NCBI GenBank assembly: GCA_026418015.1
Contig: JAOACE010000013.1
Location: 62,001-126,000, forward strand
DNA: 64,000 nucleotides
Direction of reading: 5' to 3'
Origin: Leptospiraceae bacterium
GTDB taxonomy: Bacteria; Spirochaetota; Leptospiria; Leptospirales; Leptonemataceae
The first letter of the stretch is position 1; every line of letters begins with the position of its first letter. A model generated the notes under the pieces. It had not been told where the DNA came from. It did not search any database and worked only from the letters and a program-made list of their open reading frames with translations. Shown piece by piece: positions 51,318-60,662 of the stretch. A program made the translations under genes and the position numbers.

Positions 51318-53229
51318 TTATTCTATTTTTGCCCAAGACATAAGTAGAATTTATTATTACAAAAACGTATTAGAAGATACTACTATTCAAAATCAGTTGC
51401 GTTTAAATACCCAATGGGACGAATATGCCCCCCTCCCCATTTTTGGAGAAAAATACATGATTTTTCAATCCCAACGACCAGGTCCCTACGAAGAACACTC
51501 TTTATGGTATTCCTTTAATAAAAACTATCACGATCCTACCTCTGAACCAGAATGGAGCGATCCCCTACCATTAGTATTTCCCTTAGACAATCAACCCACT
51601 AAAACGATGAAGGTTCTAAACCAAGAAGAATTTACCATCAATTCGGATTCTTTTGTAGGTCATCCTTCTGTACTAATAGAAAACAATCAAATCAAAGAAA
51701 TCTATTTTACTTCGACTAGAAATGGACAATTAGAAGGATATGATCGTTTAAATATCTATGTAGCAAAATTTATTAATGGTAGATGGTCAAAGGTTGAACA
51801 TTTAAACGAAATCAACAGCAATTTTGACGATTTAATGCCTTTTATTACAAAAGATGGAAAAAAACTTTTTTTTGTATCGAATCGCCCTGGTGGTTATGGT
51901 GGTTATGATATTTGGTATGCAGAGAGAGATTTAAATACCGGCAAATGGAGTAAACCAGTAAACCTTGGCCCAACGGTTAATACTCCATATGACGAAATCA
52001 CACCTTTTCTTACGATAAATCAACAAAAATTGATTTTCGCAAGTAATAGACCAGGGGGATTAGGACAATTTGATTTGTACGTAAGTAATTTTAACGGATT
52101 GGACTTTGATCAGCCTCTAAATTTAGGAGAACCTTTTAATTCGCCACAAAACGACGAAGCACTAAAAATCACCGACAACAGTTTATGGACTTATTTTGCG
52201 TCCGATCGTATCCATGTCAATGCTAAGGGTGGCTATGACATCTATCGTTTTTTAATCCCCAAAGAATTAATCGAATTTTATAAAATTATTTTAAAAGGAA
52301 AAATCATCAATGCAGAAACACAAGAACCAGTTAGTGTAGAAGCAACGATTCTAATAGAATTTGGCTTACAAAATTTAGTCCTAAAGTCCGATAGGCGTTT
52401 TAAGAACGATGGAAAAACAATTGAAAATACCTTTAAAGTTGAGCTCTTTTCTGGAAGAATTTATCGTTTAAACATAAGTGCACCTGGATTTTATCCCCTC
52501 GAAACTCTTTTAGACTACAAAGATATTAGTACACAAACAAAAACCGACGAAAGGATTTTTTACCTTCAACCTATCAAACCTATTGAACCGATCATTCGAT
52601 ATATACCAGGCATCGTTATAGACGAAGAAACAAGATTACCACTACCTGGTTCACAAATTATCAAAATTGGTTCAGATGACAAAGCATTGGAATTAAAACT
52701 AGATTCTATGGCACAATTTTCTGTACCAGTTCGAAAAAATGAACAATTCCAGATAAAAGCAACTTCTCCCGGTTATGAAACTAAAACCGAAACATTCAAA
52801 GAATCTAAAGATCTCGAAAAAATCATCATCAAATTAAAAAAGATCAAAGAACCCTGCCAAGAAATGCAACCAGAATGTATATGGAATACTCGCATATTTT
52901 TCGATTTAGATAGTGCTGTTGTAAAACCATCAGAAATCGAAAAATTAAAACTTATTTCAGAAATTTTAAAAAAATATTCTAAGATAAAAATAGAAATTCA
53001 AGGACATACAGATCTTTCTTATCGAGGTCCCAAACAAAAATCTTATGAATACAATTTAAGATTATCCATAGAACGAGCAAATAATGTAAAAAAAGCTTTA
53101 ATCGAATTGGGCATAGAAGAATCTCGATTGATCATAAAAGGATATAGCTACACAAAACCTTTAGTAGAAGTACCTGATCCTATTAGAGGTGCAATAAATC
53201 GACGTGTTGAATTTAAAGAATCACAATAA
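51262..53229 (+). CDS. OmpA-family outer-membrane protein with PD40 propeller
   Basis: 655 aa from the ATG at 51262. That start gives a signal peptide (KILVCLFSYSIFAQD) and overlaps the radical SAM gene by 56 nt; the frame runs on upstream without a signal. Residues about 60-330 hold PD40/WD40-like propeller repeats (FFVSNRPGGYGGYDIWYAER, LIFASNRPGGLGQFDLYV). Two beta-sandwich (carboxypeptidase-regulatory-like) segments follow. The C-terminal OmpA domain has IFFDLDSAVVKPSEIEKL, IEIQGHTD and NRRVEF, which binds peptidoglycan. Anchoring of the outer membrane or a surface complex is likely. Confidence 0.85.
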   Translation: MNILKNVGSIWKILVCLFSYSIFAQDISRIYYYKNVLEDTTIQNQLRLNTQWDEYAPLPIFGEKYMIFQSQRPGPYEEHSLWYSFNKNYHDPTSEPEWSDPLPLVFPLDNQPTKTMKVLNQEEFTINSDSFVGHPSVLIENNQIKEIYFTSTRNGQLEGYDRLNIYVAKFINGRWSKVEHLNEINSNFDDLMPFITKDGKKLFFVSNRPGGYGGYDIWYAERDLNTGKWSKPVNLGPTVNTPYDEITPFLTINQQKLIFASNRPGGLGQFDLYVSNFNGLDFDQPLNLGEPFNSPQNDEALKITDNSLWTYFASDRIHVNAKGGYDIYRFLIPKELIEFYKIILKGKIINAETQEPVSVEATILIEFGLQNLVLKSDRRFKNDGKTIENTFKVELFSGRIYRLNISAPGFYPLETLLDYKDISTQTKTDERIFYLQPIKPIEPIIRYIPGIVIDEETRLPLPGSQIIKIGSDDKALELKLDSMAQFSVPVRKNEQFQIKATSPGYETKTETFKESKDLEKIIIKLKKIKEPCQEMQPECIWNTRIFFDLDSAVVKPSEIEKLKLISEILKKYSKIKIEIQGHTDLSYRGPKQKSYEYNLRLSIERANNVKKALIELGIEESRLIIKGYSYTKPLVEVPDPIRGAINRRVEFKESQ

Positions 53230-53264
53230 TTTACGTCGAATATAATAGAAAGGAAATCTTCTAT

Positions 53265-54332
53265 ATGGAAATAACACAATACAATATTGAAACTATAAAA
53301 GAATCAAAACGACTTTGGGATCACGTTAACGATCCAAAGGTAATAAATAACCTAATACTTGTAAAATTAAATCGACAATCTTTATATTTAAAAAATACTA
53401 TACCACCTGCCGAATTCAAGCCAACAGAACAAAAAGAAGAGGGAATTGAATTTTTTTATAATCCTTCCTTAAAATTAACAAATAAGGTAATATTATACTT
53501 AGATTTAACAAGACATCTTGAATTTCATTTCAATTTACTAAAAGAAATTTCTCCTGGTAGAGCAATATTAGTACCAGAATTATTACGAGTAAGTAAAGTC
53601 CAAAGAAAATACAAAAGAATTCCCGTAAAAGAAGACGAAGTAGTTGCAAATAACTTTCGTCTTAGTAGGCATAAAATATCTGCCAATAATATTCAATTTC
53701 AGATTACGTCTAAGATTATCTTTCCACAAATAGAAGAAAAATATAAAGAGAAATATCCAGGACTGAGAATCTTGCTTTCGAATGCAGAAAATTTACCCGA
53801 AGAATTAAAAAAACAAGAAGTAAGTACACCAACATTGTTAAAAATTAACATAAAATTTCTATATGTTTTTCCTATTGTTGTATATCAAAAAGAAAAGTTT
53901 GTTCCTTTGGCATATATTCTTTTACCATTAGATACTTCTCCAACAGAAGAACAAAAAAGAGAATTGCTTGTTGAGTTAGAAAGAATTGCTGACGAAACAT
54001 ACGAAAAGATCATCGAAGCAAACACTATATTAATTAAAAAAAAGCAAAGAGTTGTTAATATTTCCGAAGGTGGTGCAGCCATAGAAATTACAGATGATGA
54101 ATTAAAATCTCTTATACCCTATCAAGATAGCATCATCTTTGATCTAATCTTTAAATTGGTTGCTCCCATAAGGATGTCTGGAGAAATTAAATACATTCAT
54201 AAATTAAAAAAAGAAAATACAGAAAATCTTCTGATTGGAATTGACTTTACAGGAGAAGGTTATACAGAATTTCGTAAAAAGAACAAAGATTTATTAAAAA
54301 ATCTAATACAAAAATTGGAATCCAAAAAATAA
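53265..54332 (+). CDS. PilZ-like regulatory protein (DUF1577-like)
   Basis: 355 aa, no membrane segments. The RxxxR-like KYKRIPV (about residue 119) and the N-x-S-x-x-G signature VVNISEGGAAIEI (about 265) fit a split PilZ domain binding cyclic di-GMP. The second half IRMSGEIKYIHKLKK, LLIGIDFTGEGY is the last PilZ strands. I recall DUF1577 proteins of Leptospira with this layout, but cannot confirm. It lies 35 nt after the OmpA-like gene and 1 nt before hisS. Confidence 0.6.
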   Translation: MEITQYNIETIKESKRLWDHVNDPKVINNLILVKLNRQSLYLKNTIPPAEFKPTEQKEEGIEFFYNPSLKLTNKVILYLDLTRHLEFHFNLLKEISPGRAILVPELLRVSKVQRKYKRIPVKEDEVVANNFRLSRHKISANNIQFQITSKIIFPQIEEKYKEKYPGLRILLSNAENLPEELKKQEVSTPTLLKINIKFLYVFPIVVYQKEKFVPLAYILLPLDTSPTEEQKRELLVELERIADETYEKIIEANTILIKKKQRVVNISEGGAAIEITDDELKSLIPYQDSIIFDLIFKLVAPIRMSGEIKYIHKLKKENTENLLIGIDFTGEGYTEFRKKNKDLLKNLIQKLESKK

Positions 54333-54333
54333 T

Positions 54334-55668
54334 ATGAAGAAATTTCAACCTTATCCAGGAACGCGAGATTTTTATCCAAACGAAATGTTTCTTCGAAACT
54401 GGTTTTTCGAAAAACAAAGAGAGGTTTGTAGAAATTACGGATACGAAGAATATTCAGCACCTATATTAGAATACACAGATTTATATCGATCCAAATCCTC
54501 CGAAGAAATTGTTAACGAACAGCTTTATACATTTATCGATAGAGGCAACAGAGAAGTCTCTATCCGTCCAGAAATGACCCCTACCTTAGCGCGAATGATT
54601 GCAAATCGTGATCAAAGTTATGTGCCACCATTAAGATGGTTTAGTATTGCTAACTTTATGCGATACGAAAGACCTGGTAAAGGTAGATTAAGAGAATTCT
54701 ATCAGCTAAACGTAGACCTAATTGGTAGCAATACTGTTTATTCTGATGTAGAAATTTTATCGGTTGCAATGGATATTTTAAAATCTTACGGAGCAAATGA
54801 AGATCAATTTATTGTTCGTTTTAGTCATCGCGCCTTGTTAGATCTTTGGTTAGGTTTAACAGATAAAGAAAAACTTCGAAAAATTGGAAGAATCATCGAC
54901 AAAAAAGAAAAAATCACACAAGAGGAATTCGATAAAGAATTAAAATCTATATGCGAAGATAAAGAAATAAAAGCAATTTATAATTTTTTTCAACTAAGAT
55001 TAGAATCCTATCAAGATTTACTAAAAGACATTGAGCCCAAAAGTAGAGATCAAATAAGCGATATATTAAACCAATTAAGCCAAATGGTAAAATATCTGAG
55101 TGTAAACCATAATCCTAAAAATCTTATTTTCGATCCAACCATTGTGCGTGGATTTGATTACTATACAGGACTTATTTTCGAAATTTACGATACTCATCCA
55201 GAAAACAGAAGAGCAATTTTTGGTGGTGGTAGATATGATAATCTGATAGGTCAATTTAGTAAAGAATCTCTACCAGCAATTGGTTTTGGAATGGGAGATG
55301 TTACCCTCGAAGCATTTTTAAAAAATCATCGCCTAATTCCAGAAATATCCACTAAGCAAGGTTTTTATTTTACCCTTTTTGACGAAAATCTATATTCCGA
55401 ATATTTAAAAATAACCCATCTTTTAAGAAAAAATCACTTACCAGTCGAAATCTCTTTAAGTCGTCCCAAAAAATTAGGAAAAGAATTCGAATTAGCAGAA
55501 AAAAAAGGTTACCAATTTTGTTTAATTCTGGGAGAAGACGAATTAAAAAAACAAGTTATCAAAGTAAAAGACTTAACTACTGGTAAAGAAACCGAATTAC
55601 CCTTAGAAGAAACTAAATTCATCGATGGTGTTTATTCTTTAATGCAAGGATACAATAAGCGGTCATAA
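54334..55668 (+). CDS. hisS: histidyl-tRNA synthetase
   Basis: 444 aa. Class II synthetase. Motif 1 near PGTRDFYPNEMFLRNW, motif 2 RWFSIANFMRYERPGKGRLREFYQLNVDLIG, the HisA block IVRGFDYYTGLIFEIYD and motif 3 PAIGFGMGDVTLEAF. RPEMTPTLARMI is the second HisRS signature region. The C-terminal anticodon domain is complete. Last gene of the radical-SAM-to-hisS run; a long hairpin overlaps its stop codon. Confidence 0.96.
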   Translation: MKKFQPYPGTRDFYPNEMFLRNWFFEKQREVCRNYGYEEYSAPILEYTDLYRSKSSEEIVNEQLYTFIDRGNREVSIRPEMTPTLARMIANRDQSYVPPLRWFSIANFMRYERPGKGRLREFYQLNVDLIGSNTVYSDVEILSVAMDILKSYGANEDQFIVRFSHRALLDLWLGLTDKEKLRKIGRIIDKKEKITQEEFDKELKSICEDKEIKAIYNFFQLRLESYQDLLKDIEPKSRDQISDILNQLSQMVKYLSVNHNPKNLIFDPTIVRGFDYYTGLIFEIYDTHPENRRAIFGGGRYDNLIGQFSKESLPAIGFGMGDVTLEAFLKNHRLIPEISTKQGFYFTLFDENLYSEYLKITHLLRKNHLPVEISLSRPKKLGKEFELAEKKGYQFCLILGEDELKKQVIKVKDLTTGKETELPLEETKFIDGVYSLMQGYNKRS

Positions 55669-55692
55669 CGGAAATCTTATGCCGCTTATTGT
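55652..55692. terminator. long hairpin over the hisS stop, probable bidirectional terminator
   Basis: ACAATAAGCGG (55652-55662) pairs perfectly with CCGCTTATTGT (55682-55692). Inside it CATAA (55664-55668) can pair with TTATG (55677-55681), so the stem is 11 plus 5 bp with one unpaired T. It lies between convergent hisS and ilvC; the T-run is weak. Confidence 0.65.
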
Positions 55693-55699
55693 CTAAAAT

Positions 55700-56704
55700 T
55701 TATTTCTTTTTAAGAAACTTCATCATTGCGCGAAGTTTTTTTCCAGTTTCTTCGATAGGATGTTTTTTACCTTCTTCGCGTAAACGATTAAAATTGGGGT
55801 ATCCTTTTTTTGCTTCTTCTAACCATTCTTTTGCGAATTTTGCACCTTTATCTTTTTGGATTTCGGAAAGAATTTGCTTCATATTTTGTTTTACATGATC
55901 ATCCACTACCCTAGGACCGCGTGTTAAATCGCCATATTCCGCAGTATCAGAAATGGAATGTCTCATATTCGCAATACCACCTTCGTAGATCAAATCTGTG
56001 ATCAATTTTACTTCGTGTAAACATTCGAAATATGCAATGTCAGGATCGTAACCTGCTTCTACTAAGGTTTCGAATCCTTTCATAATTAAAGAAGTTAAAC
56101 CACCACAAAGAACTGCTTGTTCTCCAAACAAATCTGTTTCTGTTTCGTCTTTAAAAGTTGTTTCTAAGATTCCTGCTCTACCAGCACCTACTGCTGCTGC
56201 ATGTGCAAGTGCTCTTTGTTTTGCTTTTCCTGTTGCATCTTGATGTATAGCAATCAATGCTGGGACTCCACCACCTTCTACATAAACCCTTCTTACCAAA
56301 TGTCCAGGACCTTTTGGAGCAACCATATAAACATCGATATCAGATGGTGGCTGGATTACCTCGAAATGAATATTAAAACCATGAGAAAATACCAAAGCCT
56401 TTCCTTTAGAAAGATTCGGCAAAATACTTTCTTCGTAGAGTTGTTTTTGTGTTTGATCAGGTGTTAGAACCTGAATAATATCTGCCCTTTTACACGCTTC
56501 TGTGGGATGAAACACTTCGAAACCATCTTCTTTTGCTTGTGCTACTGAACGAGAATCTGGTTTTAAACCAATAATGACTTTTAACCCAGAATCTCTCATA
56601 TTTTGAGCTTGTGCATGTCCCTGACTGCCATAACCAAGTACTGCAATCGTTAAATCTTTTAATACACTTAAATCACATGAATCATCATAATATATTTTAG
56701 CCAT
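55700..56704 (-). CDS. ilvC: ketol-acid reductoisomerase, class I
   Basis: 334 aa, the short class I form. Branched-chain amino acid synthesis; converts acetolactate and acetohydroxybutyrate. NADPH motif [47 protein letters not shown], and the metal-binding Glu/Asp in [14 protein letters not shown] and [32 protein letters not shown] is conserved. Single gene; no ilvB or ilvD nearby. Confidence 0.97.
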   Translation of the reverse strand: MAKIYYDDSCDLSVLKDLTIAVLGYGSQGHAQAQNMRDSGLKVIIGLKPDSRSVAQAKEDGFEVFHPTEACKRADIIQVLTPDQTQKQLYEESILPNLSKGKALVFSHGFNIHFEVIQPPSDIDVYMVAPKGPGHLVRRVYVEGGGVPALIAIHQDATGKAKQRALAHAAAVGAGRAGILETTFKDETETDLFGEQAVLCGGLTSLIMKGFETLVEAGYDPDIAYFECLHEVKLITDLIYEGGIANMRHSISDTAEYGDLTRGPRVVDDHVKQNMKQILSEIQKDKGAKFAKEWLEEAKKGYPNFNRLREEGKKHPIEETGKKLRAMMKFLKKK

Positions 56705-56812
56705 AAAGTAGATTTTTTATTTATGATTTTATCATCAAGAAAATATTAATTTTTTTATTATTTAAAACAACGATGATTTGATGTATAAAATTATGGTAGC
56801 ATTTAAAAAATG

Positions 56813-56841
56813 TTGACAGTGATATCATTTTATAATAAACT
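56813..56841 (+). promoter_or_regulatory. promoter-like region before the acyl-CoA dehydrogenase pair
   Basis: TTGACA (56813-56818) and TATAAT (56831-56836) both match consensus, but only 12 nt separate them; with 17 nt spacing the -10 would be TAAACT (56836-56841). The palindrome TGATATCA lies between them (56820-56827) and could be an operator. Weak support as a real promoter. Confidence 0.3.
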
Positions 56842-56850
56842 CCTCAAATC

Positions 56851-57978
56851 ATGATAGAAAAATACATTAAGATACCCGAAAATCAAATCGAGTTTTATCA
56901 ATACATAAAAGATTATATAAAAAAAATTAGTATTGAATACCAAAACACAGAACACATTGTGCCAGAAGAAATTCTTAAAAAACATACAAAGGAATTAATA
57001 GAATTAGGGATCATCAATTTAGATACAAACGATAATGAATTTGCTTTGTGGAATTATGAACAAAAACACAATTTATTATTTAGTATTCTTTGCTTATTAG
57101 AACTTTCCATCATTAATGGCAGTTTAGGTTATATTGCTCATCAATTTGCTCTTTCGACTTTTATTAATAGATCTTTAAATTTATCTTTGGATATTTCGCA
57201 TTGGAATTTAACCCAAGGAAATTATGGCATTGCTCGTAATCTATTAGCAAAATATTTATTTTCTCAGATAGACAAAAATGATTGGAATGCTTTAAAACAA
57301 TATTTCGAGATGCCTCAACCCATTACAATTCAAATACCTGATTTCGTTGAATATCTTTCTTTTTTTAGCATTGATGAACAAAACCTTTCGGATAATAGTT
57401 TTACGTTAATATTAGCCAAAATTCATTCCCGAAAACAACAATATCCTTCTCATGGTTTTGACGAAATCAAGACATCCGAAATCCACTACGAAATTATACA
57501 ATCTTATGCTGTGTCTTCTTCGCTTTTTACAGAAATACTCAGTAGACAAATCTTGGGGAATCTTTCTATTGCAACAGCTCGGTTGATCTACGCGTTTTTA
57601 AAAGCATTAAAATATACCAACGAAAGAATTCAAGGTGGACACTTGATTTTTGATTATCCAGCAATTCAAAATCTTTTGTTCAATGCAGAATCGACAATTG
57701 AATTATCCCTTAATTCGCTTTTTCAATGTGGAACTTATCATTCGGAAAAAGATCTTCTTTTAAAAGTTTTAAGGATAAAAAAACAAATTATGCCATTAAT
57801 TGTATATGGTATTTCTGATTGTTTACAAACCCATGGAGGCTATGGGTATATGAGGGATTACGGTTTAGAAAAAGCATATAGAGATGCCAATCATCTAAAA
57901 CAACTCTATGGAACTTCCAACGAAATCAGTTTATTTATTGCAGAAGTATACAAAAACAAGATAAATGAATTATTATAA
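56851..57978 (+). CDS. divergent acyl-CoA-dehydrogenase-like subunit
   Basis: 375 aa. The C-terminal quarter has CLQTHGGYGYMRDYGLEKAYRDANHLKQLYGTSNE, typical of acyl-CoA dehydrogenases. However, the residue before GT, normally the catalytic Glu of YEGT, is Tyr here (LYGTS). The middle lacks the usual FAITEP and FAD-binding WITN-type blocks. It is probably a partner chain in a heteromeric enzyme with the next protein, as in mycobacterial FadE pairs (inference). 27 nt before that gene and likely co-transcribed. Confidence 0.7.
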   Translation: MIEKYIKIPENQIEFYQYIKDYIKKISIEYQNTEHIVPEEILKKHTKELIELGIINLDTNDNEFALWNYEQKHNLLFSILCLLELSIINGSLGYIAHQFALSTFINRSLNLSLDISHWNLTQGNYGIARNLLAKYLFSQIDKNDWNALKQYFEMPQPITIQIPDFVEYLSFFSIDEQNLSDNSFTLILAKIHSRKQQYPSHGFDEIKTSEIHYEIIQSYAVSSSLFTEILSRQILGNLSIATARLIYAFLKALKYTNERIQGGHLIFDYPAIQNLLFNAESTIELSLNSLFQCGTYHSEKDLLLKVLRIKKQIMPLIVYGISDCLQTHGGYGYMRDYGLEKAYRDANHLKQLYGTSNEISLFIAEVYKNKINELL

Positions 57979-58005
57979 TTATAATTAACTTTGAGGTAAT
58001 ATACT

Positions 58006-59322
58006 ATGGAAATCAAAACATTCAATTTAGAAGAAAAACTTTCACCAAAATATTTTTTAGAGCAAATCAAACCATATTTAAAGTTTTTGTTAAAATATGA
58101 TCAAGATAAACTATGGGAAATGGATACACAACTATTACCAAAAAGATTACAAAAACTTAGAAGAAATTACAGAGCCTTTGCAGAGAAACATTTAAAACCT
58201 TATGCACTAGAAATTGATGTAAACAAAAACAAAGAGTTATTAGAAAAAGTGAAGATAGAAGCTGCAAAAGCTGGCTATTTTTCGGATTTATTGCCATCTC
58301 CCATTGGTTCGGTAGATTGGTTAACTTATCGTTATCCCTTTCATTGGATAGCTGCCATTAAATACGAAGAATTATGTGCTGCTTGTGGTGGATTAGGATT
58401 GCTAATTGGTGCACATTCCTTAGGTGTAGCCCCCATATTAGTTTCGGGCGACCTGAACATTATTTTTAATCATTTGTATCCTATCTTAAAGAAAAATAAA
58501 AAAGGAATTCCCACTCTTATGGCATTTGCGATTACTGAACCTTCTGGCGGATCTGATGTAGAAGATACAGAAGGTGGTGCAAGATATAAACCACTTACAA
58601 CAGCAAAACGCGTTTCTGGTGGTTGGTTGTTAAACGGCAGGAAGGTTTTTATCTCTGATGGAGATATTGCTCATGCAGTTACTGTTTTTGCTGCAATAGA
58701 AAATAAAGGATTAGATTCGTGGACTTGCTTTCTTGTATACGATGGAACACCTGGTTTTTCTCGCGGAAGGAATGAACTCAAAATGGGACAAAGAGCTTCT
58801 TCCGCAACAGAACTAATATTCGAAGATTGCTTTGTGCCAGATTCTCAGGTTGTTGGTGGACTAGAAAAAGGCTGGATGTTAAATCGTTTAACTCTTAATT
58901 ATTCGCGTATACCAGTTGGCTCTATTGCATTAGGTATTGCAAGAGGTGCTATGGAACACGCAATCGACTTTGCAAAAAACCATACTTTTGCAGGTAAAAA
59001 GCTCATTGAATACCAAGAAATACAGATGCAAATCGCAGATATGTTGATTTTAACTTCTGCTTCACGTATGATGATTTGGCAATATGCAAAAACTTGGCAA
59101 GCACATCAATCTTGGTCTTCTATGATTAAGGTTTTTTGTTCCGATACAGCAATGAAAGTCTGCGAAATTGCTATGGATATTTTATCGAATCATAGCATAT
59201 ATCATAAAAATTATGTAGAAAAGCATTTTAGAGATGCGCGACTAACCCAGATTTACGAAGGAACAAACCAAATCAATCGTTTAGCAATTATAGAAGATCA
59301 AATCGATGAATTATTTAATTAA
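58006..59322 (+). CDS. acyl-CoA dehydrogenase
   Basis: 438 aa. Flavoenzyme oxidising acyl-CoA to trans-2-enoyl-CoA and passing electrons to ETF. Features: FAITEPSGGSDVEDTEGGA, GGWLLNGRKVFISDGDIAHA, FVPDSQVVGGLEKGWMLNRLTL and the catalytic Glu in QIYEGTNQINRLA. An N-terminal extension of about 45 residues precedes the fold. It has a weak ribosome-binding site (GAGG) and follows the divergent subunit after 27 nt; its 3' end overlaps the convergent methyltransferase gene by 12 nt. Confidence 0.9.
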   Translation: MEIKTFNLEEKLSPKYFLEQIKPYLKFLLKYDQDKLWEMDTQLLPKRLQKLRRNYRAFAEKHLKPYALEIDVNKNKELLEKVKIEAAKAGYFSDLLPSPIGSVDWLTYRYPFHWIAAIKYEELCAACGGLGLLIGAHSLGVAPILVSGDLNIIFNHLYPILKKNKKGIPTLMAFAITEPSGGSDVEDTEGGARYKPLTTAKRVSGGWLLNGRKVFISDGDIAHAVTVFAAIENKGLDSWTCFLVYDGTPGFSRGRNELKMGQRASSATELIFEDCFVPDSQVVGGLEKGWMLNRLTLNYSRIPVGSIALGIARGAMEHAIDFAKNHTFAGKKLIEYQEIQMQIADMLILTSASRMMIWQYAKTWQAHQSWSSMIKVFCSDTAMKVCEIAMDILSNHSIYHKNYVEKHFRDARLTQIYEGTNQINRLAIIEDQIDELFN

Positions 59323-60426
59323 AGATGCTACAATTTCTAGATGAAATGTTCTTGGGAAAAAATCAAATATTGCAATATGATGGATTTTATAACCATATTC
59401 TTTTAATCGTTGAATATCGCGATGGAATGTGGCAGGATTACAAGAAGAATATAGAATAGGCATTTCTATATCCTTAAATGCATTCAAAAGATTTTTTCCC
59501 ATTCCTTTTCGAGGAGGATTGATTATAACTATATCAAATCGATTTTCTAACACAAGTTGATTTGTATACAAATCTTTAAAAATAAATTTATTTTTTTTAT
59601 TATATTTATTATAATTTTTTTTAGCATATTGTAAAGCAACTTTATTGGATTCATACCCTTCTATGTAGGAGAGATGATCCATTAAACTTGCAGAGATGAT
59701 TCCTGTACCACAAAATAGTTCCAAGGTATTTATATGATTCTTTTGCACGATATTTAAAGCATTTTCGCGAATAAAACTTAACCATTCTCTTAATAAAAAC
59801 CTGTTAGTTTGCAAAAAACATTCTGTCGAAAGTTCCCACTCAACAGAAGAATTCAATTTTACTACAAATTCTTGATTTTCTTTAATTTTACCATCAACAT
59901 AAAATATCTTCCTATCTTTTTGTAGGTTTTTTGAATTGTTTAGAATCGATTGATTTAATTCTTGCGATAAGTTTTTGCAACCCTCTTTGGGTAAAGGAAT
60001 AATCTGATTAGAATATAGTTTATAAAATCCAACTTTATTTTTATCGTAATGGATTCTAACTTGATTTCTGTATGCATATTCTGGCGAAAAAAAATAATCA
60101 AATGGATGATTTTCTAAATAGTATTTTAATTCTTTGAATTCTTTTAACAATTCTATCTTGATTTTTATCTCTTCTTGATAATCTAAGTGGCGAAAATTAC
60201 ATCCTCCACAGAGAGGGAAGATACTACAATCGATTGTTTTTCGTATCGGATTAGGTTGATGGATGTTTTGAGCAATACCAAAAGCATGTTGACTATTTTC
60301 TTTTACAATCTCTACATCAACAACTTCTTCGGGTAACGCACCATGAACAAACAATGGTTTGTTATTATAATAAGCTAACGTAAAACCATTCTGTACCCAT
60401 TTAAGTGTTTTAACTGAATAGATCAT
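59311..60426 (-). CDS. RNA (uracil-C5) methyltransferase of the TrmA/RumA family
   Basis: 371 aa. An N-terminal TRAM-like beta domain is followed by a four-cysteine Fe-S type cluster region (CSIFPLCGGCNFRHLDYQEEI). The SAM domain has LELFCGTGIISASLM and the catalytic Cys sits in ILYSSCNPATFHRDI, after INPPRKGMG. It makes m5U in rRNA or tRNA; which position (RlmD or RlmC type) cannot be told. It overlaps xseB by 17 nt. Confidence 0.88.
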   Translation of the reverse strand: MIYSVKTLKWVQNGFTLAYYNNKPLFVHGALPEEVVDVEIVKENSQHAFGIAQNIHQPNPIRKTIDCSIFPLCGGCNFRHLDYQEEIKIKIELLKEFKELKYYLENHPFDYFFSPEYAYRNQVRIHYDKNKVGFYKLYSNQIIPLPKEGCKNLSQELNQSILNNSKNLQKDRKIFYVDGKIKENQEFVVKLNSSVEWELSTECFLQTNRFLLREWLSFIRENALNIVQKNHINTLELFCGTGIISASLMDHLSYIEGYESNKVALQYAKKNYNKYNKKNKFIFKDLYTNQLVLENRFDIVIINPPRKGMGKNLLNAFKDIEMPILYSSCNPATFHRDIQRLKEYGYKIHHIAIFDFFPRTFHLEIVASLIK

Positions 60427-60661
60427 TTTTAAAAATAGAGTCTTCGCTAATTTCTTCTATTATTTCTTTTCCATCGTTTGATTGAATAATTTTATAAATT
60501 TTACCTTCTGCTTCTTGTAGATATTTGTAACACCATTCTTTTAGTTTAATACCTTCTTGGTATAATTTTAAGGATTCTTCCAAACTTAAATCTCCTGTTT
60601 CTAATTTATCAGTGATCTCTTCTAATCGTTTTAAAGCATCTTCGAATTTTAGATGTTTCAT
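60410..60661 (-). CDS. xseB: exodeoxyribonuclease VII small subunit
   Basis: 83 aa, normal size. FEDALKRLEEITDKLETGDLSLEESLKLYQEGIKL is the conserved helical core that binds the large subunit XseA. No xseA lies in this window. It overlaps the methyltransferase start by 17 nt and starts 1 nt after the beta-helix gene. Coupled expression with neighbours is likely. Confidence 0.93.
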   Translation of the reverse strand: MKHLKFEDALKRLEEITDKLETGDLSLEESLKLYQEGIKLKEWCYKYLQEAEGKIYKIIQSNDGKEIIEEISEDSIFKNDLFS

Positions 60662-60662
60662 T

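Noticed and set aside
56813-56836. TTGACA and TATAAT as a standard promoter
   Set aside because: Only 12 nt separate the boxes, too short for normal sigma-70 use; kept only as a weak candidate.
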